Counted from the first letter of the stretch, positions 32,539-39,555 are shown. The stretch is DNA of 40,264 nucleotides from Bacteroidales bacterium (GCA_017965765.1 JAGCPJ010000067.1:1-40264); one strand, 5' to 3'. A program made the numbers and translations. The notes: generated by a model not told the origin, from the sequence alone.

Positions 32539-33888
32539 ATGTTCCAACGAATCATCCGTTTTTGCGTAAAGCTCGTCCAGAAATACCTTCCCGAACCCTT
32601 TATTTTCGCGGTCATCCTGACTTTGGTGGCTTTCATCGTTGCCATTCCTGTCTGTCATCAGACCCCGTTGGAAGTGGTAGAGCATTGGGGCAACGGCGTA
32701 TGGTCGTTATTGGCATTTGCCATGCAGATGGCTTTGGTGCTGGTCACCGGCTCCGCCTTGGCAGCGGCGCCCTCTATCAAGAGAGGTATCAGTGCCATGG
32801 CCGGTTTGCCCAAGACACCTGCCGGCGCCATTGCTTTGGTGACGGGCATCTCTGCCCTTGCCTGTTGGCTCAACTGGGGCTTCGGACTCATCGTTGGAGT
32901 GATCTTCGCCAAGGAGATTGCCAAGAAGCTGAAAGGCGTCGATTATCGACTCCTCATCGCCTCCGCCTATAGCGGCTTCGTAGTATGGCATGCTGGACTC
33001 TCCGGCTCCATCCCGTTGACCATGGCAACCGAAGGTTCCAACCTTGAGACCGTCACCAAGGGCGCCTTGACCCATCCCATACCGATTGGCGAGACTGTCC
33101 TGGCTTGGCAAAACCTCATCATGGTAGCGGTCACCATCCTCGCCATCGTGATCGTCAACGCCTTGATGCATCCAAAAGGCGAACATGTCGTCACCATCGA
33201 GCCTTCCTTGCTCTATGAGGAAGAGCCTAAACCTGCGCCCAAGGCCACGTCACCTGCCGAGAAGTTGGAGAACAGCCGCATCCTCTCCTGGATCATTGCC
33301 TTGCTGGGTTTGACCTATTTGGTCATCAAGCTGTTCGTCAAGGGCGGCAGTCTCGATTTAGGGGCAGTCATCATGTTGTTCTTGTTCTTAGGCGTCATCT
33401 TGCACGGCACGCCCTTGGCATACGTCAAGGCCTTTGGAAGATCCGTGGGCGGTGCGGCCGGCATCCTGTTGCAGTTCCCCTTCTATGCTGGCATCATGGG
33501 CATCATCACTGGCGTAGGCGCCTCAGGCATCTGCTTGGGTGAAGTCGTCAGCAACGCCTGTGTGTCCATCTCGACCCCCAAGACCTACCCCCTATTCACC
33601 TTCTTCTGCGCCGCCATCCTCAACATGTTTGTCCCTTCTGGCGGCGGACACTGGGCCATCCAAGCCCAGATCATGTTCACCGCGGGAGCCGCTTTGGGCG
33701 TGGCACCTGGGTTGACCGGCATGGCCATCTCCTGGGGCGATGCATGGACCAACCTCATCCAGCCCTTCTGGGCTTTGCCCGCCTTGGCCATCGCCAAACT
33801 CAACGCCAAGGACATCATGGGCTTCTGCATTATCGACCTGTTTGTCACCGGGTTAATCATCTGTGGCGGGTTGCTGTTGTGGGCTTAA
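32539..33888 (+). CDS. Short-chain fatty acid transporter, AtoE family
   Basis: 449 residues, polytopic. The N-terminus FVKLVQKYLPEPFIFAV-like segment (residues 9-25: CVKLVQKYLPEPFIFAV), ISALACWLNWGFGLIVGVIF, GFVVWHAGLSGSIPLTMATE and FVPSGGGHWAIQAQIMFTAG are hallmarks of the AtoE/TIGR00366 short-chain fatty acid transporter family. It probably moves butyrate- or acetoacetate-type acids across the inner membrane. No fatty-acid catabolic genes adjoin it. It has its own promoter overlapping the end of the reverse transcriptase gene. Confidence 0.92.
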   Translation: MFQRIIRFCVKLVQKYLPEPFIFAVILTLVAFIVAIPVCHQTPLEVVEHWGNGVWSLLAFAMQMALVLVTGSALAAAPSIKRGISAMAGLPKTPAGAIALVTGISALACWLNWGFGLIVGVIFAKEIAKKLKGVDYRLLIASAYSGFVVWHAGLSGSIPLTMATEGSNLETVTKGALTHPIPIGETVLAWQNLIMVAVTILAIVIVNALMHPKGEHVVTIEPSLLYEEEPKPAPKATSPAEKLENSRILSWIIALLGLTYLVIKLFVKGGSLDLGAVIMLFLFLGVILHGTPLAYVKAFGRSVGGAAGILLQFPFYAGIMGIITGVGASGICLGEVVSNACVSISTPKTYPLFTFFCAAILNMFVPSGGGHWAIQAQIMFTAGAALGVAPGLTGMAISWGDAWTNLIQPFWALPALAIAKLNAKDIMGFCIIDLFVTGLIICGGLLLWA

Positions 33889-33953
33889 AAAGAAAAATTT
33901 CAAAAAAAGTGTAAATTTTACACAAAAATACTTGCGGATTCCAAAAATTGTTG

Positions 33954-33961
33954 TAATTTTG
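33954..33961 (+). promoter_or_regulatory. Putative -7 box TAATTTTG for the ADP-ribose gene run
   Basis: TAATTTTG lies 18 bp upstream of the Nudix ATG at 33980 within the exact 12-mer TTGTAATTTTGC. GTGTAAATTTTACAC (33909-33923), a perfect 7+7 palindrome (AGTGTAAATTTTACACA with A/T variation), lies about 30 bp upstream at an operator-like position, and TTTACACAATTA repeats half of it just before the start codon. Confidence 0.6.
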
Positions 33962-33979
33962 CGTCAAATTTACACAATT

Positions 33980-34798
33980 ATGGAAGAAGGAAAGTATTGT
34001 TACAAGTATCCACACCCTGCGGTCACGACCGACTGCGTGGTGTTTGGCTTCGATGGCAAGCGATTGAACATCCTATTAATAGAAAGAGGTGGCGAACCCT
34101 TCAAAGGCTGTTGGGCCTTCCCTGGCGGATTCATGAACATCGACGAGACGGCGGAGCAGGGCGCCATGCGGGAGTTGTGTGAAGAGACCGGACTCAAACT
34201 CGAGTACCTGAAGCAGTTCGGCACATTCTCAGCTGTGAACCGGGATCCCCGTGAGCGTGTCGTCACCATCGCCTTCTATGCGCTGGCGAGGAAGTCATAC
34301 GTTCAAGGAGGCGATGACGCTGCCAAGGCCCAGTGGTTTCCCATCGAGGATGTGCCACCTTTGGCGTTTGATCATGACTACATCTTGCGAAAAGCCACGG
34401 AACAGTTGAAGAAAGACATCCACTTTGAGCCCATTGGATTTGGACTATTGGACGAGCAGTTCACCATGCCCGAGTTGCAGCGCCTATACGAATCGATCTT
34501 AGGTGTGCACTTCGACCGCCGCAATTTCTACAAGAAGATGTTGCAGACCGGCATCTTGGAGGAATCGGAGGAGGAGATTGAGGAAAGCGAGACACAGTTC
34601 TTCGGAGAACACAAGGAGATGAAATCCATGAGCATCGACGACCTGTTCGGCAGGAGCCATCATGACAGGCACATGCCCGCCCCTTCGGCGACACCTCCCA
34701 CCGAAGAGCCACGTCGCCGCAAAGGCACTAAGTTCTCCTTCAACAAAGAACGGTATGAAAGGTTGAAGGAAGACAAGAACTTCAGATTGGAGTTTTAG
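33980..34798 (+). CDS. NrtR-like Nudix protein (ADP-ribose-responsive regulator or pyrophosphatase)
   Basis: 272 residues from the ATG at 33980; the upstream frame to 33863 crosses the promoter. The Nudix box at 50-72 (GFMNIDETAEQGAMRELCEE, then TGL) matches GX5EX7REUXEEXGU completely, so hydrolysis is possible. The following part (LLDEQFTMPELQRLYESILG, then HFDRRNFYKKMLQTGIL) is the winged-helix domain of NrtR-type proteins, which bind ADP-ribose and control NAD genes. A charged tail (205-272) ends with KGTKFSFNKERYERLKEDKN. A palindrome next to its own promoter suggests autoregulation. Two ADP-ribose-related genes follow. Confidence 0.9.
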   Translation: MEEGKYCYKYPHPAVTTDCVVFGFDGKRLNILLIERGGEPFKGCWAFPGGFMNIDETAEQGAMRELCEETGLKLEYLKQFGTFSAVNRDPRERVVTIAFYALARKSYVQGGDDAAKAQWFPIEDVPPLAFDHDYILRKATEQLKKDIHFEPIGFGLLDEQFTMPELQRLYESILGVHFDRRNFYKKMLQTGILEESEEEIEESETQFFGEHKEMKSMSIDDLFGRSHHDRHMPAPSATPPTEEPRRRKGTKFSFNKERYERLKEDKNFRLEF

Positions 34799-34802
34799 GG
34801 AA

Positions 34803-34851
34803 CGGAAAACGGAAAACGGAAAACGGAAAACGGAGAACGGAAAACGGAAAA
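34803..34851. repeat. Heptamer tract (CGGAAAA type), seven units
   Basis: CGGAAAA four times, CGGAGAA once, then CGGAAAA twice, between the Nudix gene and the von Willebrand A gene. Unit sequence is the same as the in-frame dnaX tract. Confidence 0.95.
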
Positions 34852-34894
34852 CAATTATTTATATAACATTAAAACAATTAAACAATAAAAGATT

Positions 34895-35995
34895 ATGGAA
34901 ACAAACACTGAAAAAAGAACCAAGACCCAGATTTACAACCTGATCATTTTAGACAAGAGCGGATCGATGAGCAGCATTGCCAAGGCTGCCATTTCGGGAT
35001 TTAATGAGACTATCGGCGGTATCCGCTCCGCCCAAGAGCGTTTTAAAGAAACCCAAGAGCATTTCGTGTCGCTGATGATCTTCTGCGACTGCGAGAAGCG
35101 CCTCGTCTATGACAAGGTGCCCGTTGCCGAAGTCAAGGAACTGACCAGCAAGGAATACCGTCCATGCTGCGGCACACCGTTGTACGACGCCATGGGCATC
35201 TCCATCAATGCCTTGTACAAGGACATCAAAGACAAGGAAGACGCCACGGCCATGGTCACCGTCATCACTGACGGCATGGAAAACGCTTCTCGTGAATACA
35301 ATGGCGCCGCCATCAAGGCCCTCGTGGAACGAATGAAAGAAGAGGAAGGTTGGAACTTCGCCTACATCGGCACCAACCAAGACGTGGAAGCCGTTTCCGC
35401 ATCGCTCAACATCGACAATCACATGGCATTTGAAGACGACGAAGCGGGCATGAGTGTAGCCTGGGAGAAAGAGCGCAAGGCCAAGATGAGCATGTTCGGC
35501 CGCATGTCAATGGCGTCTGAAGTCATGTACTCCATGTCACCCATGGAACGCAAGGCTTTCCGCTCGAAAAGTCACCGAGAGAACCGCAATTACCGTGAAC
35601 TGTCGGAATTCCAAAACCGCGTCACGCCCGACCACATCAATACGCTGGGTCCCAATGAGATCTTCGTCTTCGGCAGCAACTTGGCTGGCATGCACGCTGG
35701 CGGTGCTGCCAGACTCGCCGTGGACCGCTTCGGTGCCATCATGGGCCAAGGCGTAGGGCTGCAGGGACAGAGCTATGCCATCCCCACCATGCAAGGTGGC
35801 GTGGACACCATCCAGCCTTACGTGGATGACTTCCTCCGCTTCGCCGACAGCCATCCCGAGATGACCTTCCTGGTGACCCGTATCGGCTGCGGCATCGCCG
35901 GCTTCACGGCCAAAGAAATCGCCCCGCTGTTCGCTGGTGCCATCAGCCTCCGTAACGTCCATCTTCCATTGGATTTTTGGAAAGAAATCGTTTAA
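34895..35995 (+). CDS. von Willebrand A protein with C-terminal A1S_2505-like (macro-related) domain
   Basis: 366 residues in two parts. Residues 10-190 are a vWA domain with a full metal-ion-dependent adhesion site: D20, S22 and S24 in LDKSGSMSS, the Thr in CCGTPLYDAMG, and Asp in TVITDGMENAS. A basic linker follows (SKSHRENRNYRELSEFQNRV). Residues about 250-366 (NEIFVFGSNLAGMHAGGAAR, then MGQGVGLQGQSYAIPTMQGG, FLVTRIGCGIAGFTAKEIAP) match the A1S_2505-type domain known from phage proteins and thought related to ADP-ribose-binding macro domains. No signal peptide or membrane helix, so cytosolic. It sits between a Nudix regulator and an ADP-ribosylglycohydrolase, 23 bp before the latter. Confidence 0.85.
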   Translation: METNTEKRTKTQIYNLIILDKSGSMSSIAKAAISGFNETIGGIRSAQERFKETQEHFVSLMIFCDCEKRLVYDKVPVAEVKELTSKEYRPCCGTPLYDAMGISINALYKDIKDKEDATAMVTVITDGMENASREYNGAAIKALVERMKEEEGWNFAYIGTNQDVEAVSASLNIDNHMAFEDDEAGMSVAWEKERKAKMSMFGRMSMASEVMYSMSPMERKAFRSKSHRENRNYRELSEFQNRVTPDHINTLGPNEIFVFGSNLAGMHAGGAARLAVDRFGAIMGQGVGLQGQSYAIPTMQGGVDTIQPYVDDFLRFADSHPEMTFLVTRIGCGIAGFTAKEIAPLFAGAISLRNVHLPLDFWKEIV

Positions 35996-36018
35996 TCAAA
36001 GAAAAATCATTATAACTT

Positions 36019-36837
36019 ATGCTAGGCTCAATCATCGGCGATACCGCCGGATCGGTATATGAATTTAACAATATAAAGACTATGGATTTTCCGTTCTTCT
36101 CTGAGAAGAGCGACTACACCGACGACAGCATCATGACCATGGCTGTGGCCGACTGGCTGTTGAAGGACCCCACGCACGGCATGGATACTTTGGAAGCGAG
36201 CCTCATCAGTTTCGCCAAGAAGTATCCCTGCCCCATGGGCGGCTATGGCGGGATGTTCTTCCGTTGGCTCTTCAGGAGCGACGGCAAGCGCGAGCCCTAC
36301 AACTCATGGGGTAACGGTTCCGCCATGCGAGCCAGCGCCAACGGCTGGATGTTCGACACCTTGGAAGAGACCGAGCGTGTGGCTGGCCTCTCAGCCGCCA
36401 TCACCCACAACCACCCCGAAGGCATCAAAGGCGCCCAATCGACGGCGGCAGCCATCTTCATGGCCCGCAACGGCAAGAGCAAGGATGAGATTCGTTCGTA
36501 CATCGCTGAGAAATACGGCTACAACCTCAACCGCACCTGCGACGAGATCCGTCCCGTCTATCATTGGGAGTCCTCCTGCCAGGGCACCGTTCCCGAGGCC
36601 ATGGTGGCGTTCTTCGACAGCACCGACTTCGAATCCGCCATCCGCCTGGCTGTCTCTTTGGGTGGCGACAGCGACACCCTCGCCTGCATCACCGGAGGCA
36701 TCGCCGAAGCCTTCTACAAGGAGATCCCCGACCCCATCGCCACAGCAATCTGGAGCCTTCTCCCTGACGACTTCAAGGCCATCCTCAAAGAGATGGAGGC
36801 CAGGACAAGTTATCGGCTGCCGGAGGTCTTACATTAA
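36019..36837 (+). CDS. ADP-ribosylglycohydrolase family protein
   Basis: 272 residues. Family proteins remove ADP-ribose from modified proteins or nucleic acids, or cleave related glycosides, using two Mg2+ ions. The first metal site is T34-D35-D36 in SDYTDDSIM, and the second is D217-S218-D219-T220 in GGDSDTLACITGGIAEAFY. NGSAMRASANGWMFDTLEET and HNHPEGIKGAQSTAAAIFMA are family blocks. It ends the ADP-ribose-themed run. Its stop is 29 bp before the left end of a MITE-like element. Confidence 0.92.
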   Translation: MLGSIIGDTAGSVYEFNNIKTMDFPFFSEKSDYTDDSIMTMAVADWLLKDPTHGMDTLEASLISFAKKYPCPMGGYGGMFFRWLFRSDGKREPYNSWGNGSAMRASANGWMFDTLEETERVAGLSAAITHNHPEGIKGAQSTAAAIFMARNGKSKDEIRSYIAEKYGYNLNRTCDEIRPVYHWESSCQGTVPEAMVAFFDSTDFESAIRLAVSLGGDSDTLACITGGIAEAFYKEIPDPIATAIWSLLPDDFKAILKEMEARTSYRLPEVLH

Positions 36838-36866
36838 CGACAAGACTTATAAAGATTATGAATCAA

Positions 36867-37082
36867 TTAAGAGGGTGACAAAAAAGGGACCGATAGATGT
36901 CATTACCTCCCATCCGGTCGGTGAGCCTTCGGGTTGCGAGGAGCGGAGCGACGTGGCAATCCATTACTACTCAACAAGTTCCAGTAATACTGGATTGCCA
37001 CGCTCCATTTTCTGCCACTGGCAGAAAGCAATGTTCCGCTCGCAATGACGTATCCGCCACTACTTTTTGGTCACCCTCTTAA
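36867..37082. mobile_element. MITE-like 216-bp element with 20-bp terminal inverted repeats
   Basis: TTAAGAGGGTGACAAAAAAG (36867-36886) and the complement of 37063-37082 differ at one of 20 positions. The ends are TTAA. Inside are a copy of the CCTCCCAT interspersed repeat, the GCGAGGAGCGGAGCG palindromic repeat, a hairpin formed by GTGGCAATCC and GGATTGCCAC (36953-36962 and near 36994-37003), and a perfect hairpin TTTCTGCCA/TGGCAGAAA (37009-37027). There is no open frame of note. Size and ends fit a non-autonomous inverted-repeat element. No clear target duplication is seen beyond TTAA. Confidence 0.6.
36903..36933 (+). repeat. Interspersed repeat copy 2 (CCTCCCATCCGGTCGG family)
   Basis: TTACCTCCCATCCGGTCGG followed by TGAGCCTTCGGG. 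It matches the copy at 4193-4222 (opposite strand) with one substitution and one single-base indel. It is contained within the MITE-like element and runs directly into the GCGAGGAGCGGAGCG repeat. Confidence 0.75.
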
Positions 37083-37088
37083 TGTAAA
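37074..37088 (+). repeat. Left copy of a direct repeat flanking the Abi-like gene
   Basis: CCCTCTTAATGTAAA here and CCCTTTAATGTAAA at 37931-37944 differ by one base missing. They flank the AT-rich Abi-like cassette on both sides. Between here and the Abi promoter (37089-37153) I see only AT-rich DNA. Confidence 0.45.
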
Positions 37089-37153
37089 TCGTTCATTAAC
37101 AGTGTTTTAATAATATAATAGTAAAAAACTATATTTACAAACAATAATATTTA

Positions 37154-37161
37154 TATTTTTG
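37154..37161 (+). promoter_or_regulatory. Putative -7 box TATTTTTG for the Abi-like cassette
   Basis: TATTTTTG in AT-rich DNA, about 24 bp upstream of the structured leader and 95 bp upstream of the Abi-like ATG. It would start a transcript carrying the whole leader RNA. Confidence 0.6.
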
Positions 37162-37167
37162 CAACAC

Positions 37168-37240
37168 TAACAACAATAAAAAAACCCGGGTTCATCACCA
37201 GACAAAAAATCTGGGAGAGGAACGACCGGGACTGTGATGC
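37168..37240 (+). ncRNA. Candidate structured leader RNA of the Abi-like gene, possible pseudoknot
   Basis: CCCGG plus GTTC (37185-37193) pair with GAAC and CCGGG (37220-37223 and 37226-37230, with GA bulged). Inside, CCAGA (37198-37202) pairs with TCTGG (37210-37214) around an A-rich loop. The internal-loop bases CATCAC (37193-37198) are complementary to GTGATG (37234-37239) downstream of the stem, which would make a pseudoknot. A conserved RNA upstream of abiF-type genes has been described (the abiF RNA motif), and this location and compactness fit it. Ends are estimated from the promoter and the last paired base. Confidence 0.6.
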
Positions 37241-37255
37241 AAAAATACAAATAAA

Positions 37256-37930
37256 ATGGTATTTGACAAGGTTTATTTTGAAAAAAAGTTCTCCGCCCAT
37301 AGAATGGATCGGTATTATTCGCTCTACCCCAATGATGAAACTCGTGCAATCAAGCACTATGAGTGTAATATATCACTCTCAGAATCGCTATATACTAGCA
37401 TTTCCATATTTGAGGTTACCTTAAGAAACGCATTAAGCAGAGAACTGTCTAGGATGAGTGGTATTCCCAACTGGTATAATATCTTTCAGAATCACCCAAA
37501 CTTAGGCAACTTGAACCATTACATTGAAGAAGCAAAACAGCATATTTTTACAAGACATGAGGCCATCTCTCCCTCAAAGGTCGTATCCGAGTTGACGCTG
37601 GGTTTCTGGGTATCATTATTGAATAGCGAATACGAACGGACATTATGGCAAGCTTTGCGACGAGCCTTTCCTCACATGCCCAGAAACAAACGACAGCGCA
37701 GAAATGTTTCGGCACCACTAAACACATTTCGTCGGTTACGTAATCGAATATTTCACAATGAGCCTATTTGCTGGAATTTAGAACGTGTCGAAACGATTCA
37801 CAACGAATTGGTTGAAGTAATAGGCTGGATGGATCGAGATTTGCCATTATGGCTCAAAAAGAACGATAGATTCGATGACGTTTGTATAGAGATCCGAAAG
37901 AAAATGGGATGGAAAATAAGAGAGACCTAA
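37256..37930 (+). CDS. Abi-like (AbiF/AbiD, Abi_2 family) HEPN protein
   Basis: 224 residues. LYTSISIFEVTLRNALSREL near residues 45-65, VVSELTLGFWVSLLNSEYER near 115-135, and the RxxxxH motif R162-NRIF-H167 in RLRNRIFHNEPI place it in the Abi_2 (abortive infection, AbiD/AbiF) family with a HEPN-type RNase fold. Such proteins act as growth-arresting or phage-triggered RNases. Codon use is AT-rich compared with neighbours (many ATA, TTA, AAA codons), which suggests recent acquisition. Its own promoter and a structured leader precede it, so it looks like a self-contained RNA-plus-toxin cassette. Confidence 0.85.
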   Translation: MVFDKVYFEKKFSAHRMDRYYSLYPNDETRAIKHYECNISLSESLYTSISIFEVTLRNALSRELSRMSGIPNWYNIFQNHPNLGNLNHYIEEAKQHIFTRHEAISPSKVVSELTLGFWVSLLNSEYERTLWQALRRAFPHMPRNKRQRRNVSAPLNTFRRLRNRIFHNEPICWNLERVETIHNELVEVIGWMDRDLPLWLKKNDRFDDVCIEIRKKMGWKIRET

Positions 37931-37949
37931 CCCTTTAATGTAAAGAGGG
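37931..37949. repeat. Right copy of the direct repeat, with small hairpin, between convergent genes
   Basis: CCCTTTAATGTAAA (37931-37944) repeats the left flank copy with one base missing. Here it also forms an imperfect hairpin, CCC-TTTA/TAAA-GA-GGG. No U-run follows on either strand, so a terminator call is not supported. It starts immediately after the Abi stop codon. Confidence 0.45.
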
Positions 37950-37961
37950 AACAGAAACGCT

Positions 37962-38210
37962 TCACAATGCCATCGCCTGACGAATCGCCTTCGCCAGCTG
38001 ATCCGGACATGAAGTTGGCTTGAAACCGCAACGGATGCCTTCCAGCCGTTGGATGACTTCTTCCGCTTTCATCCCTTCCACCAGACGGCCCACCCCTTGT
38101 GTGTTGCCATCGCAACCTCCATAGAACTGGACGTTGTGAACGCATCCATCAATGATTTCGAATTCAATCACCTGACTGCAGGTGCCTTGAGGATAATAGG
38201 TGTGTTTCAT
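37962..38210 (-). CDS. TSCPD domain protein (TIGR03905-like)
   Basis: 82 residues from the ATG at 38210. It carries five cysteines (C11, C23, C33, C61, C68), the GGCDGNTQGV block (31-40) and the name-giving TSCPD motif at 66-70. This short stand-alone form matches the TIGR03905 family of unknown function; the same domain is found fused to ribonucleotide reductases, where it may bind metal. It lies directly downstream of the uracil-DNA-glycosylase-family gene on the same strand, 7 bp apart, but also has its own -7 box. Confidence 0.9.
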   Translation of the reverse strand: MKHTYYPQGTCSQVIEFEIIDGCVHNVQFYGGCDGNTQGVGRLVEGMKAEEVIQRLEGIRCGFKPTSCPDQLAKAIRQAMAL

Positions 38211-38217
38211 TTTGAGT

Positions 38218-38802
38218 TTAATTTGGCGGCAAAGGTAAGAAAAAAACCTGCTCAAACATCTTCCTATACGCCTCCACCTTCTTCTCAAAAGCCAATGGAT
38301 AGGCCCGGGATGACGATGGAAGCCGATACAGCGACAATCCCTGTTCCAGCTCGGTGACACTACCCAAGGAAGGAATCCGTTCCACCCCGAAATAGCGGCA
38401 CACCTCCCCTGTCGCCTTCTCACCCGTGGTGGCGATGGCATGGCAATGGGGAATCTGGCGAAGCAATGCCTTCAAATCAGTCGGTTCCACAATCTCCAAA
38501 AAGGCATCGGAAGCGTTGTCCTTCAGCCTTCGAACCACCTGCGCCGTGTCATACAAGGCGATACCTTTTTTATTTAAGAAATCTATGATCTTCTCCTTGA
38601 TGAAACACTTGCGCTCCAAATCCACGAAATAGTTCTTGTCATTGAACCACACCGCACCTTCGATCCGCCAATGGTCGTTCTGGAAATTCGGGTAATAGAA
38701 ATCCATGCACCATCGCTGTCGCGGCGGCGGAAAGCTGCCCAGGAAAAGCACCTTGGCGTTCTCAGGCAGAAAAGGCTCCAAAGGATGATGCTCAAGCGTC
38801 AT
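38218..38802 (-). CDS. Uracil-DNA glycosylase superfamily protein
   Basis: 194 residues from the ATG at 38802; the frame extends to 38847 but crosses the promoter at 38821-38828. KVLFLGSFPPPRQRW (17-31) is the water-activating-loop region, YYPNFQNDHWRIEG follows, then IATTGEKATGEVCRYFGV, and RLPSSSRAYPLAFEKKVEAY is the C-terminal DNA-intercalation-type loop. It belongs to the uracil-DNA glycosylase fold and probably excises a damaged or deaminated base. It is not the classical Ung (no GQDPYH), so the base specificity is open. It sits in a two-gene minus-strand unit with the TSCPD gene. Confidence 0.85.
   Translation of the reverse strand: MTLEHHPLEPFLPENAKVLFLGSFPPPRQRWCMDFYYPNFQNDHWRIEGAVWFNDKNYFVDLERKCFIKEKIIDFLNKKGIALYDTAQVVRRLKDNASDAFLEIVEPTDLKALLRQIPHCHAIATTGEKATGEVCRYFGVERIPSLGSVTELEQGLSLYRLPSSSRAYPLAFEKKVEAYRKMFEQVFFLPLPPN
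38230..38237 (-). promoter_or_regulatory. Putative -7 box TACCTTTG for the TSCPD gene
   Basis: TACCTTTG on the minus strand, 19 bp upstream of the ATG at 38210 and inside the 3' end of the glycosylase-family gene. Confidence 0.5.
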
Positions 38803-38820
38803 GACAATACAAATCAAAGA

Positions 38821-38828
38821 CAAAAGTA
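38821..38828 (-). promoter_or_regulatory. Putative -7 box TACTTTTG
   Basis: TACTTTTG on the minus strand, 18 bp upstream of the ATG at 38802. It supports the shorter start for the glycosylase-family protein. Confidence 0.55.
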
Positions 38829-38889
38829 CCATTATTTTTCGCTCCATTCAAAAACTATTCGTACTTTTACACCTTCAATTCTTCAAGCT

Positions 38890-39552
38890 ATGAAAAACAA
38901 GACTATACTACTCTGCGCAGCCTTACTGCTCGGCTACCTCGGCGCCATGGCGCAAAACCCCTTTAAGAACTTAACCCAAAACGTTCCTTCCACCGAAGTG
39001 ACTTACAAAGGCCAATCCCCATCCATCGTGGATTTCCTCACCTGCTTCCTGAGCGAAACCGAAGACGAATTGCACGGCGCGCTTTCGCAAGAATGGGACA
39101 GTTACCTGAGAAAGGACGAGCCCGAAAAAGGCGTCACCTTCACTGTGGACCAAAAGAACGGCTATATCCGTTATGACATGGACTACGACGTGGCTTATCC
39201 CGACGACCCCTCCGGCATCAAGTCCTACGTGGAATACTGCTTCTGGAACTGCGACGACGGCAAACATAAGCTTTTCGCCGAGAACATAGGCATGACACAG
39301 AACGGGAAGGCTACCATCGGACAGTTTGACGGACTTTACATCTATGCGTATGACAATGCCACCAAGACCCTCTATATGATCGACCAGGACAAGATCGGGC
39401 TGGTAGATGACCTGCACGATTACAGCCAAGGTCCGATCACCTTCGCTTTGCCTCGCAAGGGGAAAGACATCGAGGTGTTCATCAACACCGACTCCAAAGT
39501 CATCCAAAAGAAACTGACTTGGAACGGCAAAGGCTTCAACTTTTCAAAATAA
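38890..39552 (+). CDS. Exported protein of unknown function
   Basis: 220 residues from the ATG at 38890; the in-frame ATG at 38671 lies within the divergent glycosylase gene and is rejected. A signal peptide (about 1-21, MKNKTILLCAALLLGYLGAM, then A) is clear. The mature part has no named motif that I recognise. It is rich in Asp and aromatic residues (GYIRYDMDYDVAYPDDPSG; YVEYCFWNCDDGKHKLF; FDGLYIYAYDNATKTLYMID), consistent with a beta-rich periplasmic or surface protein. The thioesterase gene begins 3 bp after its stop codon, so they probably share a transcript. Confidence 0.85.
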   Translation: MKNKTILLCAALLLGYLGAMAQNPFKNLTQNVPSTEVTYKGQSPSIVDFLTCFLSETEDELHGALSQEWDSYLRKDEPEKGVTFTVDQKNGYIRYDMDYDVAYPDDPSGIKSYVEYCFWNCDDGKHKLFAENIGMTQNGKATIGQFDGLYIYAYDNATKTLYMIDQDKIGLVDDLHDYSQGPITFALPRKGKDIEVFINTDSKVIQKKLTWNGKGFNFSK

Positions 39553-39555
39553 CCC

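Noticed and set aside
31160-33888. Diversity-generating retroelement
   Set aside because: No template/variable repeat pair with adenine-specific differences and no Avd-like gene were seen around the RT; the next gene is a normal AtoE-like transporter.
33863-33979. Longer N-terminus for the Nudix protein
   Set aside because: It would cover the TAATTTTG promoter and the AtoE-like stop region, and the residues do not resemble the family.
37931-37949. Bidirectional terminator between the Abi-like and TSCPD genes
   Set aside because: The hairpin has a bulge, a weak stem and no U-run on either strand.
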